Translations under genes and position numbers: made by a program
Source: Ramazzottius varieornatus
Taxonomy: Eukaryota; Tardigrada; Eutardigrada; Parachela; Ramazzottiidae
DNA: 64,000 bases
Reading direction: 5' to 3'
NCBI GenBank assembly: GCA_001949185.1
Contig: BDGG01000002.1
Coordinates: 6,066,448-6,130,447, forward strand
Shown here: piece after piece, positions 1 through 11,064 of the stretch
Layout of the letters: each line of letters begins with the position of its first letter
How positions within the stretch are numbered: position 1 is the stretch's first letter
The notes under the pieces: generated by a model
Database searches by the model: none
What the model saw: the letters and a program-made list of their open reading frames with translations, nothing else
What the model was told of the DNA's origin: nothing

Positions 1-2611
1 CGGTCTGGTGTTTACTAAAGGAAGAAGATACTTGGCCAATCTTGTGGATGTTCATTATTGCTCATAAAAACAGAAAACAATAAAACCAAGCTTACCGCCC
101 CACGATCGGTTGCGACGAGGTATCACCTTACTGGCCATGTTGTTGCTGGAAGCGACGACCGGAGCGCTCGAGACAGACGAATCCGGTTCGACACGATCAG
201 GCTGGGCGGCAGCAGCGCCGGAAGTCCAGTTCCACACTTCAAAGTCTTCGCCGTTAATCTGCTGGAACTGACTGCCGATGCGCGATTCGTGTGCTTGAAT
301 GTAAGCGACCGCTTCGTCCCAGACCGGAAGCAGGCGTTTTCGATCAGGACCATGAGGCACCAGCATCTCGCGAATGTGGGACAGCGGAACAGCCTTTCCG
401 TTCTGCTCATGTTGATTACGAACGTGACCTGTACAATGTCATAATAAAGAACGAAATTACTCCAACTTCGTTTTTTAGTCAGTTTCGAAAGCAGTCTCGA
501 TGATAGACGATAATGCTATATCAGATTAGAACTTACCGATAATACTGTTGACCATTTGGTAAACCTGTTCCTGTCGTTTCGATCGACGTTGGAGGAAATA
601 GTAGAACCAGGCGCCTGCGGCGGATAGAGCGCCAATACCTGAAAGGATGCCAGTTATTCGACAGATTACTTCTATACTCAAATGGAATCCCAGACTCACC
701 CAATCCTAGCAAAGAGATCCTGAATAATGTAGTCTTCACCGCTTCTTTCAGGTTGCACAAGAAGCTCTTGGTGGCGAATCGCGATTCCAGAAATCGAACA
801 TCCTTCACAGTGCTGGCGTTCCTCCTCGTTTCAGTCAGAGCACTGTAGAAAAAACCCCAGCGGAAATCGTGGAGCGAGCCCGGTATAATTTACTATGGAA
901 TAAACACAGTGTCTTGTACTGAAATGTCTTACTCGATGCCCCAGTGAGGATTTGCAATAATGAGATTGACGGCTCTGCCAAAATCCCCGGCATCACTCAG
1001 ATGGACATTCTCCACTGCGTAATCTTGAGCGGCTCGGTAGCTCATCGATGTGGGCCCATGTCCTTCGCAGCTAGCATCGCCTAAACATTAACCACAATTA
1101 GCTATTGTCCAAAAGCCCGACCGTTTCTGTTCAAAGACATATGTGCAGCTTAGCGTACAGGTTACCTTTCATCGAAGCTAGCTTTTTAGCTAGATGAGCC
1201 ACCATGTCCATAGCGATTGTCACATCTTCGAAACTGTTGCACGTTCCATCGCCGACCACTTTACCATCTTCACACTGGAGCAACTTGTCAGCTAAAACAG
1301 AAACCAGAAACATCATAATGCCATAAGATTTTACAGGAATGAAGATCCTTACCCAAAGCAGGTCTTCCTAGTCGGAAGTGCATGATGCTGCTGTCAATGT
1401 CCGAAGAGTCCCATTTCATTCGCGCATAGTAGGCCAGAACACCAACCAGAAACATGAGGAACAGAGCTAACAGAAGGCGTGAAATGTTCCGACCAAACCA
1501 GCTACTCCAGCCTTCTTCTTCCTCTGTCCGGCTAGTACTACCGCTGCTGTTAAAGACCAGTGGTCGAGGGCGAGGCGGCTCATGCCGAGTGTAGTGTCGA
1601 TCTGTCTCTTCGCGGCTTGATGGCTGAGGAGTCAAGTGGATTGGATCAGCCAAAAGACGGCTGAAGAAACCTGAAAGTAAGCAAGAAGTTGAGACAAGAA
1701 CTGCTGAATGAAGTCGAAAACTGAGGAAGTATCTCGTACCTGGTCGTTTCTTCGCGGCAGGGAGATCAGTCTCGTCACTCTGACGAACCAAAGATGCCAG
1801 ACTTGGACGTCCAAGAGTCGATCGTCGGCCATCGTCGCGAATGGGTGTCATAGCGCCGAAGGAGTCGTGAAGAGAGCTGTGGGGTCGCTTCTCAGTTGGA
1901 GTACTGGTCTTAGGCTGTTGGCGGGCGAAGAAACGACTGAACCCATTGCCGCTCGAGGGTGAATCGGTCGAAGCCACGATTCTTGGCCTCTGGTTACGAG
2001 CACCCCATAGAGATCGTCCATTGAGAAAACCGACCAGAGGCGTCCCCGCTGTAACAAACATGGAAGATGAGTATACGACATTACACATTAGTCATTACTG
2101 ATCGAGTGTCAGTTGATTGGGAATTGATTGACAAACCAGTGGCATCTGCAGAGGTAGAAGAGCCAGAGGATCGCTGCAATCCGCCAACTCGACCAAGTTC
2201 CACGACATCATCATCTTCGTCCGAGCTAAAAGCTGCTGTAGATCGGGTAGCAGGTCTGCGAGTAGCAGAAACTGGCTTGACAGGTCGGGGAAGGGAATTC
2301 AGCTGAGGCGAGGGAGTTCGCTTGATTGTTTGAGTGGCTCCGGGTAATGGTGGCCCGACAAATCCTGCCGGTAGTCCACGGCGAGTGGGACTGGGCTGCC
2401 GGGAAGTGACCGTTTCCGTGGTGGTGACTACCGTTGTCTTCTTCTCGCTGGCGGAAGGAGTAGAGATCACTGGTTTCCCATCCAGTTTGAGGAGTCTGTT
2501 CTGGAGTGTTTTGCGTGTGCTTTCGGTGATCGGCGGCACGTTCACGCCGTGCGATCGGAGGCGATCCCGTAGCTGGTTGTCAGTTAAGGCAGCTATTTCC
2601 TGATCGGCCAT
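1..2611 (-). CDS. LEM-domain inner nuclear membrane protein (LEM2/MAN1 family), 3' end at window edge
   Basis: Expected to tether chromatin to the inner nuclear membrane through BAF and lamins. Exon 1 (about 2137-2611) begins MADQEIAALTDNQLRDRL, a LEM domain at residues 1-43, followed by a Ser/Thr/Pro-rich linker. Later exons encode a first membrane segment (LLLALFLMFLVGVLAYY, near 1470), a lumenal region, a second hydrophobic segment near 600-650, and a C-terminal winged-helix (MSC) domain with DRKRLLPVWDEAVAYIQAHE and GEDFEVWNW (about 200-380). The ATG at 2611 is chosen because the LEM domain starts there; it lies 9 nt inside the exon after a TTTGCAG acceptor, and a GTAAGT donor at about 2716 implies a 5'UTR intron. 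Exon 1 seems to use a weak GTTTGT donor, which keeps frame. A donor near 90 and a TTTAG acceptor near 17 suggest the gene continues beyond position 1. A further RRM-like domain there would make it MAN1 rather than LEM2; I cannot decide. Confidence 0.85.
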
Positions 2612-2949
2612 CTCTTGCTCCTGCAAAGTGGGAACAAAATTTTAAAGCTGCGGCCACAATAGCCGAACGGAAAGTAAATCCACAACAACGTACGTACACC
2701 AGATTCAACGCACTTACCTGTCGTTGTGAGTTGTCACGCTGTTACAGTGTTACTCCAGAGGTTAAGTATCACAAGACGATGTCCAAACAGCTTCGATGCA
2801 GTGAAGAGTACAATAGAAGATCGCGCAGTTAGGCTCAATTACAGGGTGGAAATCCAGAACCAGATCTAGAAGAGAAAGCTTTCAGTATCAGCCCTCATCA
2901 GGACATGGACGATAGTAGTTCCAGAATTCACAAGTTAACGGCAGTACTA

Positions 2950-3040
2950 GACTGCGTGCGCAAAATCAATCAGCAGCTCACGTTTGCCCTCTCACATTAC
3001 GACTCTCACATTTGATCCGGACCGACTCCACCCCGACTTC
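2950..3040. repeat. Left terminal inverted repeat of the transposon
   Basis: About 80-90 bp, imperfectly complementary to 7855-7933. It contains CTCACATT and CTCACATTTGATC motifs that recur inverted at the other end. Confidence 0.8.
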
Positions 3041-3349
3041 GGTATTGGGCGAAGGCCAAATGTGAGCCGTCAGCCGTTATGTGAGCAGCTGATGGCTCAC
3101 AAACTCGGCGATGAAATGTAAGAACGACGAACGGAAATTTCCACCCCGCACATGTTTTTGAATTTCCACTGACTCCGATCATTAGAACGGCAACATCGGG
3201 AATTAAGAAGTAACGGAAGTGCCGACGTTTTGATATGTAGTTTGATTCAAATACCGGTAAAACCAGCAAGAAGAAGGCTGCCTTTTAAATCCTTGATCTT
3301 TCGGTGCTTCTAGTGGAAAAAAGTCTGTGCTCGTGCGTTTTGGCCAGGA

Positions 3350-5130
3350 ATGGCGGACGATGGATGGAACGGACTCGATCTCCTGTGGGAAGCAGCGCTT
3401 TCCCGCGAGTCAGCTGATGTAGACTTATCCGATGTCGTCAGCTCCGAAACTACCTCCAGCACTCCAGCAGTAACGCTGCTCTCTTCACCAGGACAATTAT
3501 CTATGACTCTCCCGGTCAATCAGCCAAAAGGTTCCGGCATTAGCAGCAGGCCGTCTGTAACGTGCGGACATCCGGCGCAAGTGCATGACGCACCATCAGT
3601 TTCTCCCACATCAGCGTCGTCTTTAGCTGCTCCAGTTCACAGAGAGATCAACAACAGGAAAAGATTACACGGTTCCAAACCATGGACTTCGGACGCAGGT
3701 CGACAGCGACGTGACAGAGATTCCGAAGCCGAAAAGACGGTCGAGGAAAGAATGGACAGCGACACTACTGCGCCTCGTCCGAAGTTAACCCGCGAAAAGG
3801 AAACGTATGAGAGACTGCTGGCCGTGGATGATACCAATCCCTATCAGTATCCTCCCGGAAAAGAGTGTACTCTCGCGTGGAAGGTAGCTCTACGCCATTC
3901 CTTAAGAAACACTTATCAGCCTACAGAACCAGAACTCATGCTGAAAATGAGAAAGAAATCAAGGCACAGAAGAACAAGGACGCCGATGCTTCGCATAGTC
4001 TTCAGGTTCTTGTTGATCGAAAAGTGAAAGAATTCAATGGAGAAGCATCAAAAGCGCCAACGAGAATCTGGCGATGAGCAGGATCCTGTCAATATAGTCG
4101 ACCAAGTGATGCAGTCCCTTGCGGAGAAGAAAGATAATCAGCCTTCGGCTGTACCCAAGGCCGAGCAGAGAAGCCCCGGCGCAATCAGTGACGAAAGTCT
4201 GATTCGTGGGATGAGCACAGGCAACAAGGCTACAGCGCCGCTGTATTCTGTCGGCGACAAAGATACCTCAGATGGAGCCGAAGAACACGCTCAGGATGTC
4301 CGAGCAAATTTGGGTGAGTCTCTTCAACAACCCTGCGACAGTCGTCCACGCTTAACCGTTCTTTCTCCTTTCAGTGGAAGATTGATCTCAGCCCGTCAGA
4401 GAAAAAGGCTAAGTATTTACCGGAAGCCACAGGTAACCCTTTCCGCAAGTGAGCTACAGCACATATCTGCAACGGATGAAACAGAGCTGTGTCTGTTACA
4501 GAGACCAGCAAAGCAGCCAAAAAAGCTGCGATAGCCACAGCGTATCGGAAAGCTCTAACTAAAGACGGAACGGCAGAAGAACAACAGTTTCCCGAAGGTA
4601 GACCAGCGGAATTCACTCTATAGAATAATTTGATGAAAGCAGTTTCACCTCAACTAAGGGAAAATCTGTGTTTCCGAACGGATTCGATTTACCGCGATTC
4701 GTTCGAGACGATTGATGATACAGCATGATACAGCAAGATCGAGACAAACTTTCTAGTCCTTTTAAGCCTTTGTCTCAAGCGCGGACTTCCGGCGCAGCCC
4801 TTAGTGCGCTGCTTTGTTCTCGGCAAGATGTTCATCAAAGTGAATGACGCTGGTTCGTCAGGCCTTCCTTTGAGGACCACTCGCCGAATTCCCGCCGCGG
4901 ATCTCCTCCAAACATACAACACCGCTGCTAGCCAAATCGAGGCCATGCGTGACTCGGACAAAATCGAAAGACAGATCGATTTGGAAGAGCGCAAGAACAA
5001 TCGCGAATGGCAGAAAGAAGGTCGCGAAAGAACAGGAGCTCAAAGAAAAACATCTGAAAGTCGAGAAAAAATCCGATTGACCGAAGCTAAAGAACGTTGG
5101 GAAGTATTACGACTCTGCGAGACGTTCTAA
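3350..5130 (+). CDS. Transposon accessory protein candidate, charged, multi-exon, function unknown
   Basis: I do not recognise the family. The ATG at 3350 (MADDGWNGLDLLWEAAL) opens a 170-residue stretch ending near PYQYPPGKECTLAW. GTAGCT/TTATCAG boundaries then join it to charged sequence, and further GTGAGT, GTAACC and CAG boundaries suggest exons to about 4620. The last segment (4804-5130) is strongly helical and charged (IEAMRDSDKIERQIDLEERK), stops at TAA 5128-5130, and is followed by AATAAA at 5178-5183. Not every junction I propose keeps frame, so the model is approximate and the copy may be decayed. PIF/Harbinger elements normally carry a second protein that helps the transposase bind DNA, and position and orientation (convergent with the nuclease) fit that. 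I see no clear SANT/Myb signature. Confidence 0.45.
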
Positions 5131-5189
5131 TCAACTATGCTAAGAAATAATCCACGGTAGCCGAGAGACCAAGCTTAAATAAAGAAAAA

Positions 5190-6180
5190 TGAAAAACGGT
5201 TGTTGTTTTTGCGAATACATGTCGATTTCTTACTGCCGGGAAACCAAGCTAATTTTCTTCTACAAAACCAAAGTATATTTCAAGAAGCGGAGGATCGACG
5301 CCAAATTTTTTCCGGACAAGAGGAAAGCCGTACATGTTGCTTTCTCCCAACATGAAACCGTCATGACGGCGACCTGCACAGGGACCATACATATTCGCGA
5401 TTATACCATCTGGAGTGTATATACTTGACGTGCTTCCGTGAGTGTCCACTGTACTGCTCCCTCTGATGTCTTTTGGGACAAAAAAACGCTCGGACAGTTC
5501 CGTCGATGAATCCCCAACAGTTATCTGTAATTAAAAAATGCTCTGAACTTCCGAGCTGTTCTTGGTATGAACAGACTGCCAAGGATTTACCATAATACCC
5601 ACAGGCCCCGATGTATGGCATTAGCATGGAGATCCACGCGTTCCCTCGTCAGCTATGATTGATCCATGTTTTCTAACAGGTGACTGTGTTTCCTGTGTAT
5701 AGCAGAATCTGTGGCGTTGAAGATGCGCGACTGCTGGGTTCTTTCTCGGCCTAGATGGTCCATGCAGTGGACCCATCTATTTGGAAAGGCCAGCTGCTTC
5801 AGTAGCACAGCTAAAGCGAGACTTCTAGAGACGACGACTCGGTTTCAACGATGACGACTTCCGGTAATTGTAAGGCATCGCGTAGTCTGCAGAAATCCTG
5901 ATAATTCTCCATCCGGAAGTGGTATCGTATCTTTTCATTCGGCATATTCACTAAATCGATCTCATGTCTCACGTAGTACCGTTCGTATTCGAGAGCAGCA
6001 TGACAATAAAGCAACATGTCCGTCTGCCATCGTAATAGTCGAATGATCTTCCGTTTGCGGCGAGCATAACGAATTCGGAGCGCTTGGATTTCCGCGCACA
6101 TGTTATCCAAATCGATGAAAAAGCTAGGTGGATGTGGTCGGTGGACAGGACATATAACCGCTTTCAGCAGGAGGCACAAC
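5190..6180 (-). pseudogene. Harbinger-like DDE transposase, frame-disrupted
   Basis: Transposase of the DDE_4 nuclease type. From the 5' end: a basic N-terminal region (QALRIRYARRKRK), then FRMENYQDFCRLRDALQLP (about 5870-5930), then, in a shifted frame, LALAVLLKQLAFPNRWVH (about 5760-5825), then CWGFIDGTVRAFFCPKRHQR with YSGHSRKHVK (about 5430-5520), then, in another frame, TPDGIIANMYGP and GRRHDGFML (about 5300-5410). These blocks occur in the order and spacing of intact family members, but at least two frameshifts separate them. FIDGT carries the first catalytic Asp. The region after GRRHD that should hold the later acidic residues is short and unrecognisable, and the next gene's poly(A) signal follows at once. 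Either the copy is dead or the frames are joined in a way I cannot see. Confidence 0.78.
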
Positions 6181-6759
6181 CATCTAGTTGTGGAAACTGA
6201 AGAACTCTGTAAATGGGGGAGCTTTCAGTTAGACGTAAAACGATATTGATTGGTTGAAACACCGGCAACCGGAAGTCGTAGAAAAGTCTCCGTTCTTTGA
6301 GAGGCTCATGCTGGTTTTTCTATTCCAAGTATTCTATTTATTTTTAGCTACGGAGGCCGAAGCATGTAGGTTCAATCGAACCCACCAACGGAATGACTTC
6401 AGCTGACTGCTAGAAAAAACAGAGTGCGGTCTTCTGCGAGCTCGAAAGATGAAGTTTCAGTAAAGGGCGTTAAAGGAAGCTTCGACAGGAGACCGTTCAG
6501 CGACAACTGCAGTCACCTCAAAGACGCCGTATTGAAGTAGAACGGGAAAAAGGACGAGATATGGTTTTCTACTGCGTGAGACCATCGAAAACTGACACGA
6601 AACTAAAAAAAAGTAAACGAAGCTCTTTGTATTATTCGACAAAGGCACAACCCTGCTTGTCCAAATGTGTCTGTGAAAAACCAGAAAACAGACTTCACGT
6701 CACGAAGACTGTAACGTGAATTATAGCTATCAGGCTGAGTGCCCTCACCATCTTAAGGA

Positions 6760-7640
6760 TAGAATCGTTGCTGGAAGTCTCGGCGATACAGCGACTTCTC
6801 AGCTCGATCACTGGCCGCAGTTAACTTGTTCTCGCGATTACGCTCATCCTGCCGAACGCGGTCTTCCTTGAGGCGTCGAGCTGCCATGGCTTGGTCCTCC
6901 TTCGATCGATCGTTCATCACACGAGCTTCCTCAAGAGCGCGGTCTTCCGCGCGTCACTGGTCTTCTTGCTGGCGCTCTACACGCACGCGTGCATCTCTGA
7001 CTTCTTTGTCGGCCAAGAAAGCCAGAAAACCGTCACGTCGCGCAGCGTCTCGCGTAGGTGGACGGCGAGCTCGGAGTGGCTCAACACATATGCTCTGATG
7101 ATGACCTCACTTCAAACAGTTGAAGCAAAACGCGCTTTTACGGTACAGGTCGTCCTGCGTGAGTACAAAAAATACAGACTGTTCAGAATTTTGTTTACGG
7201 TTATCAGAAATTACGGTTCTGTGATCGGCAGTCAAGCTCGCAGAGCGAACGCTTACTTTGATTAGCTTTCTGAGCAGGAGGGCGGTATTCCGGCGCAGAA
7301 ATGGATGGGCTGTTGCCTTCGACATGTTCTGTAATCAATCAAATATTCAGGCTGGACGTCTCTTCATGATACTGCTAACAGATCCTGACGATACGTTGGT
7401 TATTCAAGTTTCCAGCGCGGTCTTCCGGCGCATTCTGTTCTCCGTTTAACGTATGTTCCACATCTATTTCAACAAGCATGGTCCCCACCTTCGTTAGCAG
7501 GAAGATCGAAATAAAGAAAGCGATACTTACGGTTAACTCGGCTGTCAAACCCGCGGAAGCGAGACATTCGTTCAGCTGAGCTGACAACCGACGAGCTATC
7601 GTCCCATTCTTCTGCCGCCGTCTTTCCGGTAACCATCTTG
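6760..7640 (-). pseudogene. Second element-borne charged coiled-coil gene, in-frame stop
   Basis: Starts with ATG at about 7640 (MVTGKTAAEEWDDSSSVV) and reaches a GTAAGT donor near 7528. Later segments near 7260-7490 and 6760-7095 are bounded by AG acceptors. The 3' part is an Arg/Glu/Asp-rich helix with heptad-like repeats of EDR/KED (ALEEARVMNDRSKEDQAMAA) ending ..DFQQRFYP. A TGA interrupts this frame once near 6955 (after VERQQEDQ) and the reading frame then continues cleanly, so this copy is broken or the stop lies in an intron. Function unknown; probably the transposon's DNA-binding or partner protein. The antisense frames here are shadows. Confidence 0.38.
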
Positions 7641-7854
7641 GTAGCGGTCGGGGTGAGTCCGCTTCCTATTATGGATGGAAGTTCTGCAGAGTCTGGATGT
7701 TGGAGGGTGGCATAGGCTAGCAGAAGATCAGTTTACTAATCAGAAAACGGAAAACTGTGAGATGACGAAATGTGACGGATGTTCGCAGTTGCGCACGTGA
7801 AAAGCAAGACGCTCACGATTCCGTCACTAAAACCACAACAAAGGTCGATTTAGG

Positions 7855-7933
7855 GCGGAGTTGATTCGGTCAAATGTGAGAGATTATGTGAGAGTTCGAA
7901 ATGTGATCGGTTGATTGATTTTGCGCACAGTCC
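7855..7933. repeat. Right terminal inverted repeat of the transposon
   Basis: Inverted partner of 2950-3040; outermost bases ..TTGATTTTGCGCACAGTCC, then CTA. Contains three GTGAGAG/TGTGAT motifs. Confidence 0.8.
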
Positions 7934-7939
7934 CTACTA

Positions 7940-10900
7940 AGTTACTTATCAAACATGGTGATGCGTCGCTTGGCCAGGGATGCTTCATACTTCAGTTTGT
8001 ATTGCAGAAATGACATGAACACGACCGCAGATGAATTGATCTTCTTTTGGGGGTGGCTGATTTGCGCACTAGAAAGATTGCGGAACTACTTGAAACAGAG
8101 CCTATCAGGGTCGCTGACAGGGTCGAAGTCACGCCTACAGACGGGCTTCCCTGATACTTTCAAATCAGGGTGCGTGAGATCGCAAAGTGTTTGTTGTCGT
8201 TTGCTAGCTTTGTCTTGCCGACGTTTCCGGCTGGGTTGAATTGCAGCCTCTGTCAACCCGTGAGATCTGCACCAGAACTTCTCATATCCGTTCGGCAGAA
8301 CCTAAAGACAAAGTGGAAGAAAACCTAGTACATGTGCCATGTAAACTGTAACACGGAACTAGTGCTGGGATAAATATGATGTATCGTATCTTATCGAAAT
8401 ACATCACATCACTGTGATTCGATATGACAAAAATATCATATCGTCATATCGATATGAACGGAGTATCGCTGAGTGGAATATGATAAACGAAAATATCATA
8501 TCGCGGTATATATTTCTCAGAAATATATCGATTAATCGCAAACCCGCACTTGAGAATCGGAACTTCGGAAGTCAATACTCCGGTTCGGTACCGCGCAGGC
8601 AGCGCAGCCTCACCCGTAATGTATCGCGCACATGCATCCAAGCTGACTTCGGAGAAGTGAACTGTCAGCGTACCTAGGTGCGTAACGACAGAGCTTGATA
8701 GATTGAGCAACGAACACACTCGCGTACACGAAGTCATTTGACTTTTGTTCTAACTCAAACGTAGTGAACGACAGCCGTTTGGTTTCTCTTTCCTGATTCC
8801 CATAGTTTTCAACATGGCACTGGCTTGATACATCGATATATCACTGCAATAAAATCCGATATATCAACAATAAAATATCAGGAACGTAACATATAGACCG
8901 CTTGAGTCATCGTAGAAAATTGTTCAGGCATTCTAAAGCCCTTAAATTGGGGCAAACTATGGCAAGCCTGAGCTTATAGCGGAAGATCAACGAGAAATTC
9001 CTTGTCACCGAAAGTGGAATCTACCATCAGTCATCCGTTGTACGTACAGGCATAGTGCATTATTATACCCTGTTGATCGTGCAGTGCCGTCAAGTAGGAC
9101 TATCAACAGGGTTATCAATAATATCAATCCGTATTAATTAATACGCCAACATCTTCGAATGTTTAGTACGGAATCGATTGATCAAATGCGAAACACAACT
9201 CATGACTCATCAAAAACTTGTAAAAATTCGTCAAAAAATAAGAAAAATCAGAAAAATCGGGCAATCATCCTAAGTAAAGGATTGTGCTGTCTGGAGCTCG
9301 GGCTTCCTCTGTTGAGTTTGCGATCCAGAGTCCCTTGGGTATTCTGCTTGGCGCTGCGTTCCTTGTCGTATTGCTGCGTTAGGCCGTCGCTCGTGCTTAC
9401 TGGCAAACGGAAGTAAGTCTCTGAAGTTTCGCAGATGCAGCACAAGGGACCCTGTTAGACGAAAGTCAGGAACGTTGAGTGTTGGTTGACAGCCAGTGTT
9501 ACTTCAATCATCATAATGGGCATTTTAATAATTAAAATCGTTCAAATTGTGCGGTGTGACGCTCGCTTGATTGATTGGTCTATAATAGAAAATCGAGTTT
9601 TAATTTAATAACTGAAATTCGTCAGCAATAATTGATTCTACTTGCAGTCAGCCGATCACGTAGACTAAGCATAAGAACGTGACTTTCAATAATTTTAATT
9701 GCATAGTAAAATAACAATGTTGACAGCATCGAGTGTGTAAAATACATTCGCGGGGGCGGCACCCTAACGGGTACTGTTGCCGCCGAGGGAGGCTAAAAGG
9801 GAAGAACTGGGATGATGGCAGCGCGTAACCCAAGTTCCCAACCATCGAATTACTCCTTGTGACTCAGAATACAATGCTATAGCCTCATTTCCTTCCTTTG
9901 TGACGTACTTTCGCTTCTCCTCAGTCACATTCCATTCACAAGCTTATCTTCACTAATGTTGTACTTTGCCCAGTGAAGGGCAGAGTTCAGCAGATGGGTT
10001 TAAACACAAAGTTACGAACAAAACCAGCTCCCCAACGACAGCTCGTGCCCAAAAATCCCATGTCAGACGACCTGAAGTGGTTTGACATCGGATAACAAGG
10101 GGTATCAAGTCGCATGCGAGGTTGTATTACGAAGCTCTGCGAGGTGCGAGCATCACGTGATAGCCTCACACTGTATCGGCGGCAATAAAAGTTGTGATGC
10201 TTCCGTCGTCGCGAACAGTCACGTTCGAGTTGGAGTGCCCAGGATAACGTGTCTTCTTCTTTCCTTCGACCGACACCAGAGATGACACTGATAAGTTGTC
10301 TGGAGCGAGGACAAGACGTTTCTGGCACAGGTGAGTCAGATGACGGAGAAATCGGGAACAGAAGTTATGAAAACACGCTGGACGCCATTGCGCGGGGTTG
10401 AAAATGATCAAAAGCCGTCACCCCAGGTGTCGTCAAGTGCGATCAGCCTTTAGGTCTCAAACCCTGATCAGTCCAGTCTCATCAGGGTCGGTGAAGATTC
10501 GTCAGACTTCGTTTCAACCAATCAGGGCCTCGTCCCTGTTTGTTTGTAAACCGAAACCCTGATCATGATTTCACCCTTGATCGCCCGGGGATGCCCCGCA
10601 ATCAGTCTACTAGGCAACAATCGCCCTCAGTACCGCACCGCATCGCACCGCACCGCTCAGGCTTCCCCGGGCTTGGGTCAGGGGCTATGAACCTATGACG
10701 CAGTGGCTGAAATTTGATTCAATCGAGTGCTACAACATACGTTTCCAAGCTTGCACAGCACTCGAGAATCGGAATTCGGAATTCTGAATTCTTGTATCCC
10801 GTATCCTGACAGGTGTTTTCTCTCAGATCTGGTGTTACTCGGCAGTGGAACCAGCTGGCGGATAGACGAAAGGCGGGAAATTCTCAGACTTGTCATCGAG

Positions 10901-11040
10901 CTGTTCCTTGTCTAAGACATGTGATCTGCGTGTCTCCTTCCACCACGGTTTTGCCACCTACGTGCAGCGGATGGGTCAAGTCAGTATTTTCAGAGCTGAA
11001 TGCTGTGGTTGTATATGGAAGCTGATAGATTGAGGTCTAC
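7940..11040. other. Repeat-rich intergenic region, no gene recognised
   Basis: No reading frame resembles a known protein or has splice signals supporting one. Contents: ATCAGGG/CCCTGAT motifs near 8105-8170 and 10460-10570; an AT-rich block of ATATCGATAT-type sequence at 8360-8890 that begins TAGTGCTGGGATAAA, reminiscent of hAT-derived repeats; a short imperfect hairpin at 9060-9120 (ACCCTGTTGAT against ATCAACAGGGT); an AATTC-rich palindrome near 10770; and a small ACCGC tandem near 10634. A TTGTTGTAG acceptor just before 11065 suggests the FGD 5'UTR has an upstream exon in the last few hundred bases. Confidence 0.6.
8360..8890. repeat. AT-rich inverted-repeat block, possible hAT-type MITE remnant
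   Basis: Begins CTAGTGCTGGGATAAATATG and carries many copies of ATATCGATATG, ATATCATATCG and ATATATCG in both orientations, ending with ATATATCACTGC and CGATATATCAAC near 8840-8870. The opening resembles hAT ends, but I could not match an 8-bp target duplication. Confidence 0.35.
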
Positions 11041-11064
11041 TGTTGTAGGCAAGATACGAAAGGA

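Larger units (their letters stand above)
2950..7933. mobile_element. PIF/Harbinger-type DNA transposon, about 5.0 kb, with terminal inverted repeats
   Basis: The left end (2950-3040) and right end (about 7855-7933) are inverted copies of each other. Read inward, the left begins GACTGCGTGCGCAAAATCAA and the right, reverse-complemented, GGACTGTGCGCAAAATCAAT; similarity continues through GTGAGAG motifs and a region resembling GGAGTYGGTCCGGATCAAATG for about 80 bp. CTA flanks the left end (2947-2949) and CTA follows the right end (7934-7936), consistent with a 3-bp target duplication. Inside are a plus-strand multi-exon gene (3350-5130), a minus-strand DDE nuclease with broken frame (5190-6180) and a minus-strand charged coil gene (6760-7640). 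A DDE_4-type nuclease with an accessory protein and 3-bp duplication is the usual PIF/Harbinger plan. The exact ends could shift by 1-4 bp. Confidence 0.8.

Noticed and set aside
6826-7265. Plus-strand Arg/Ser-rich frame in the transposon
   Set aside because: It is the antisense shadow of the charged coil on the minus strand.
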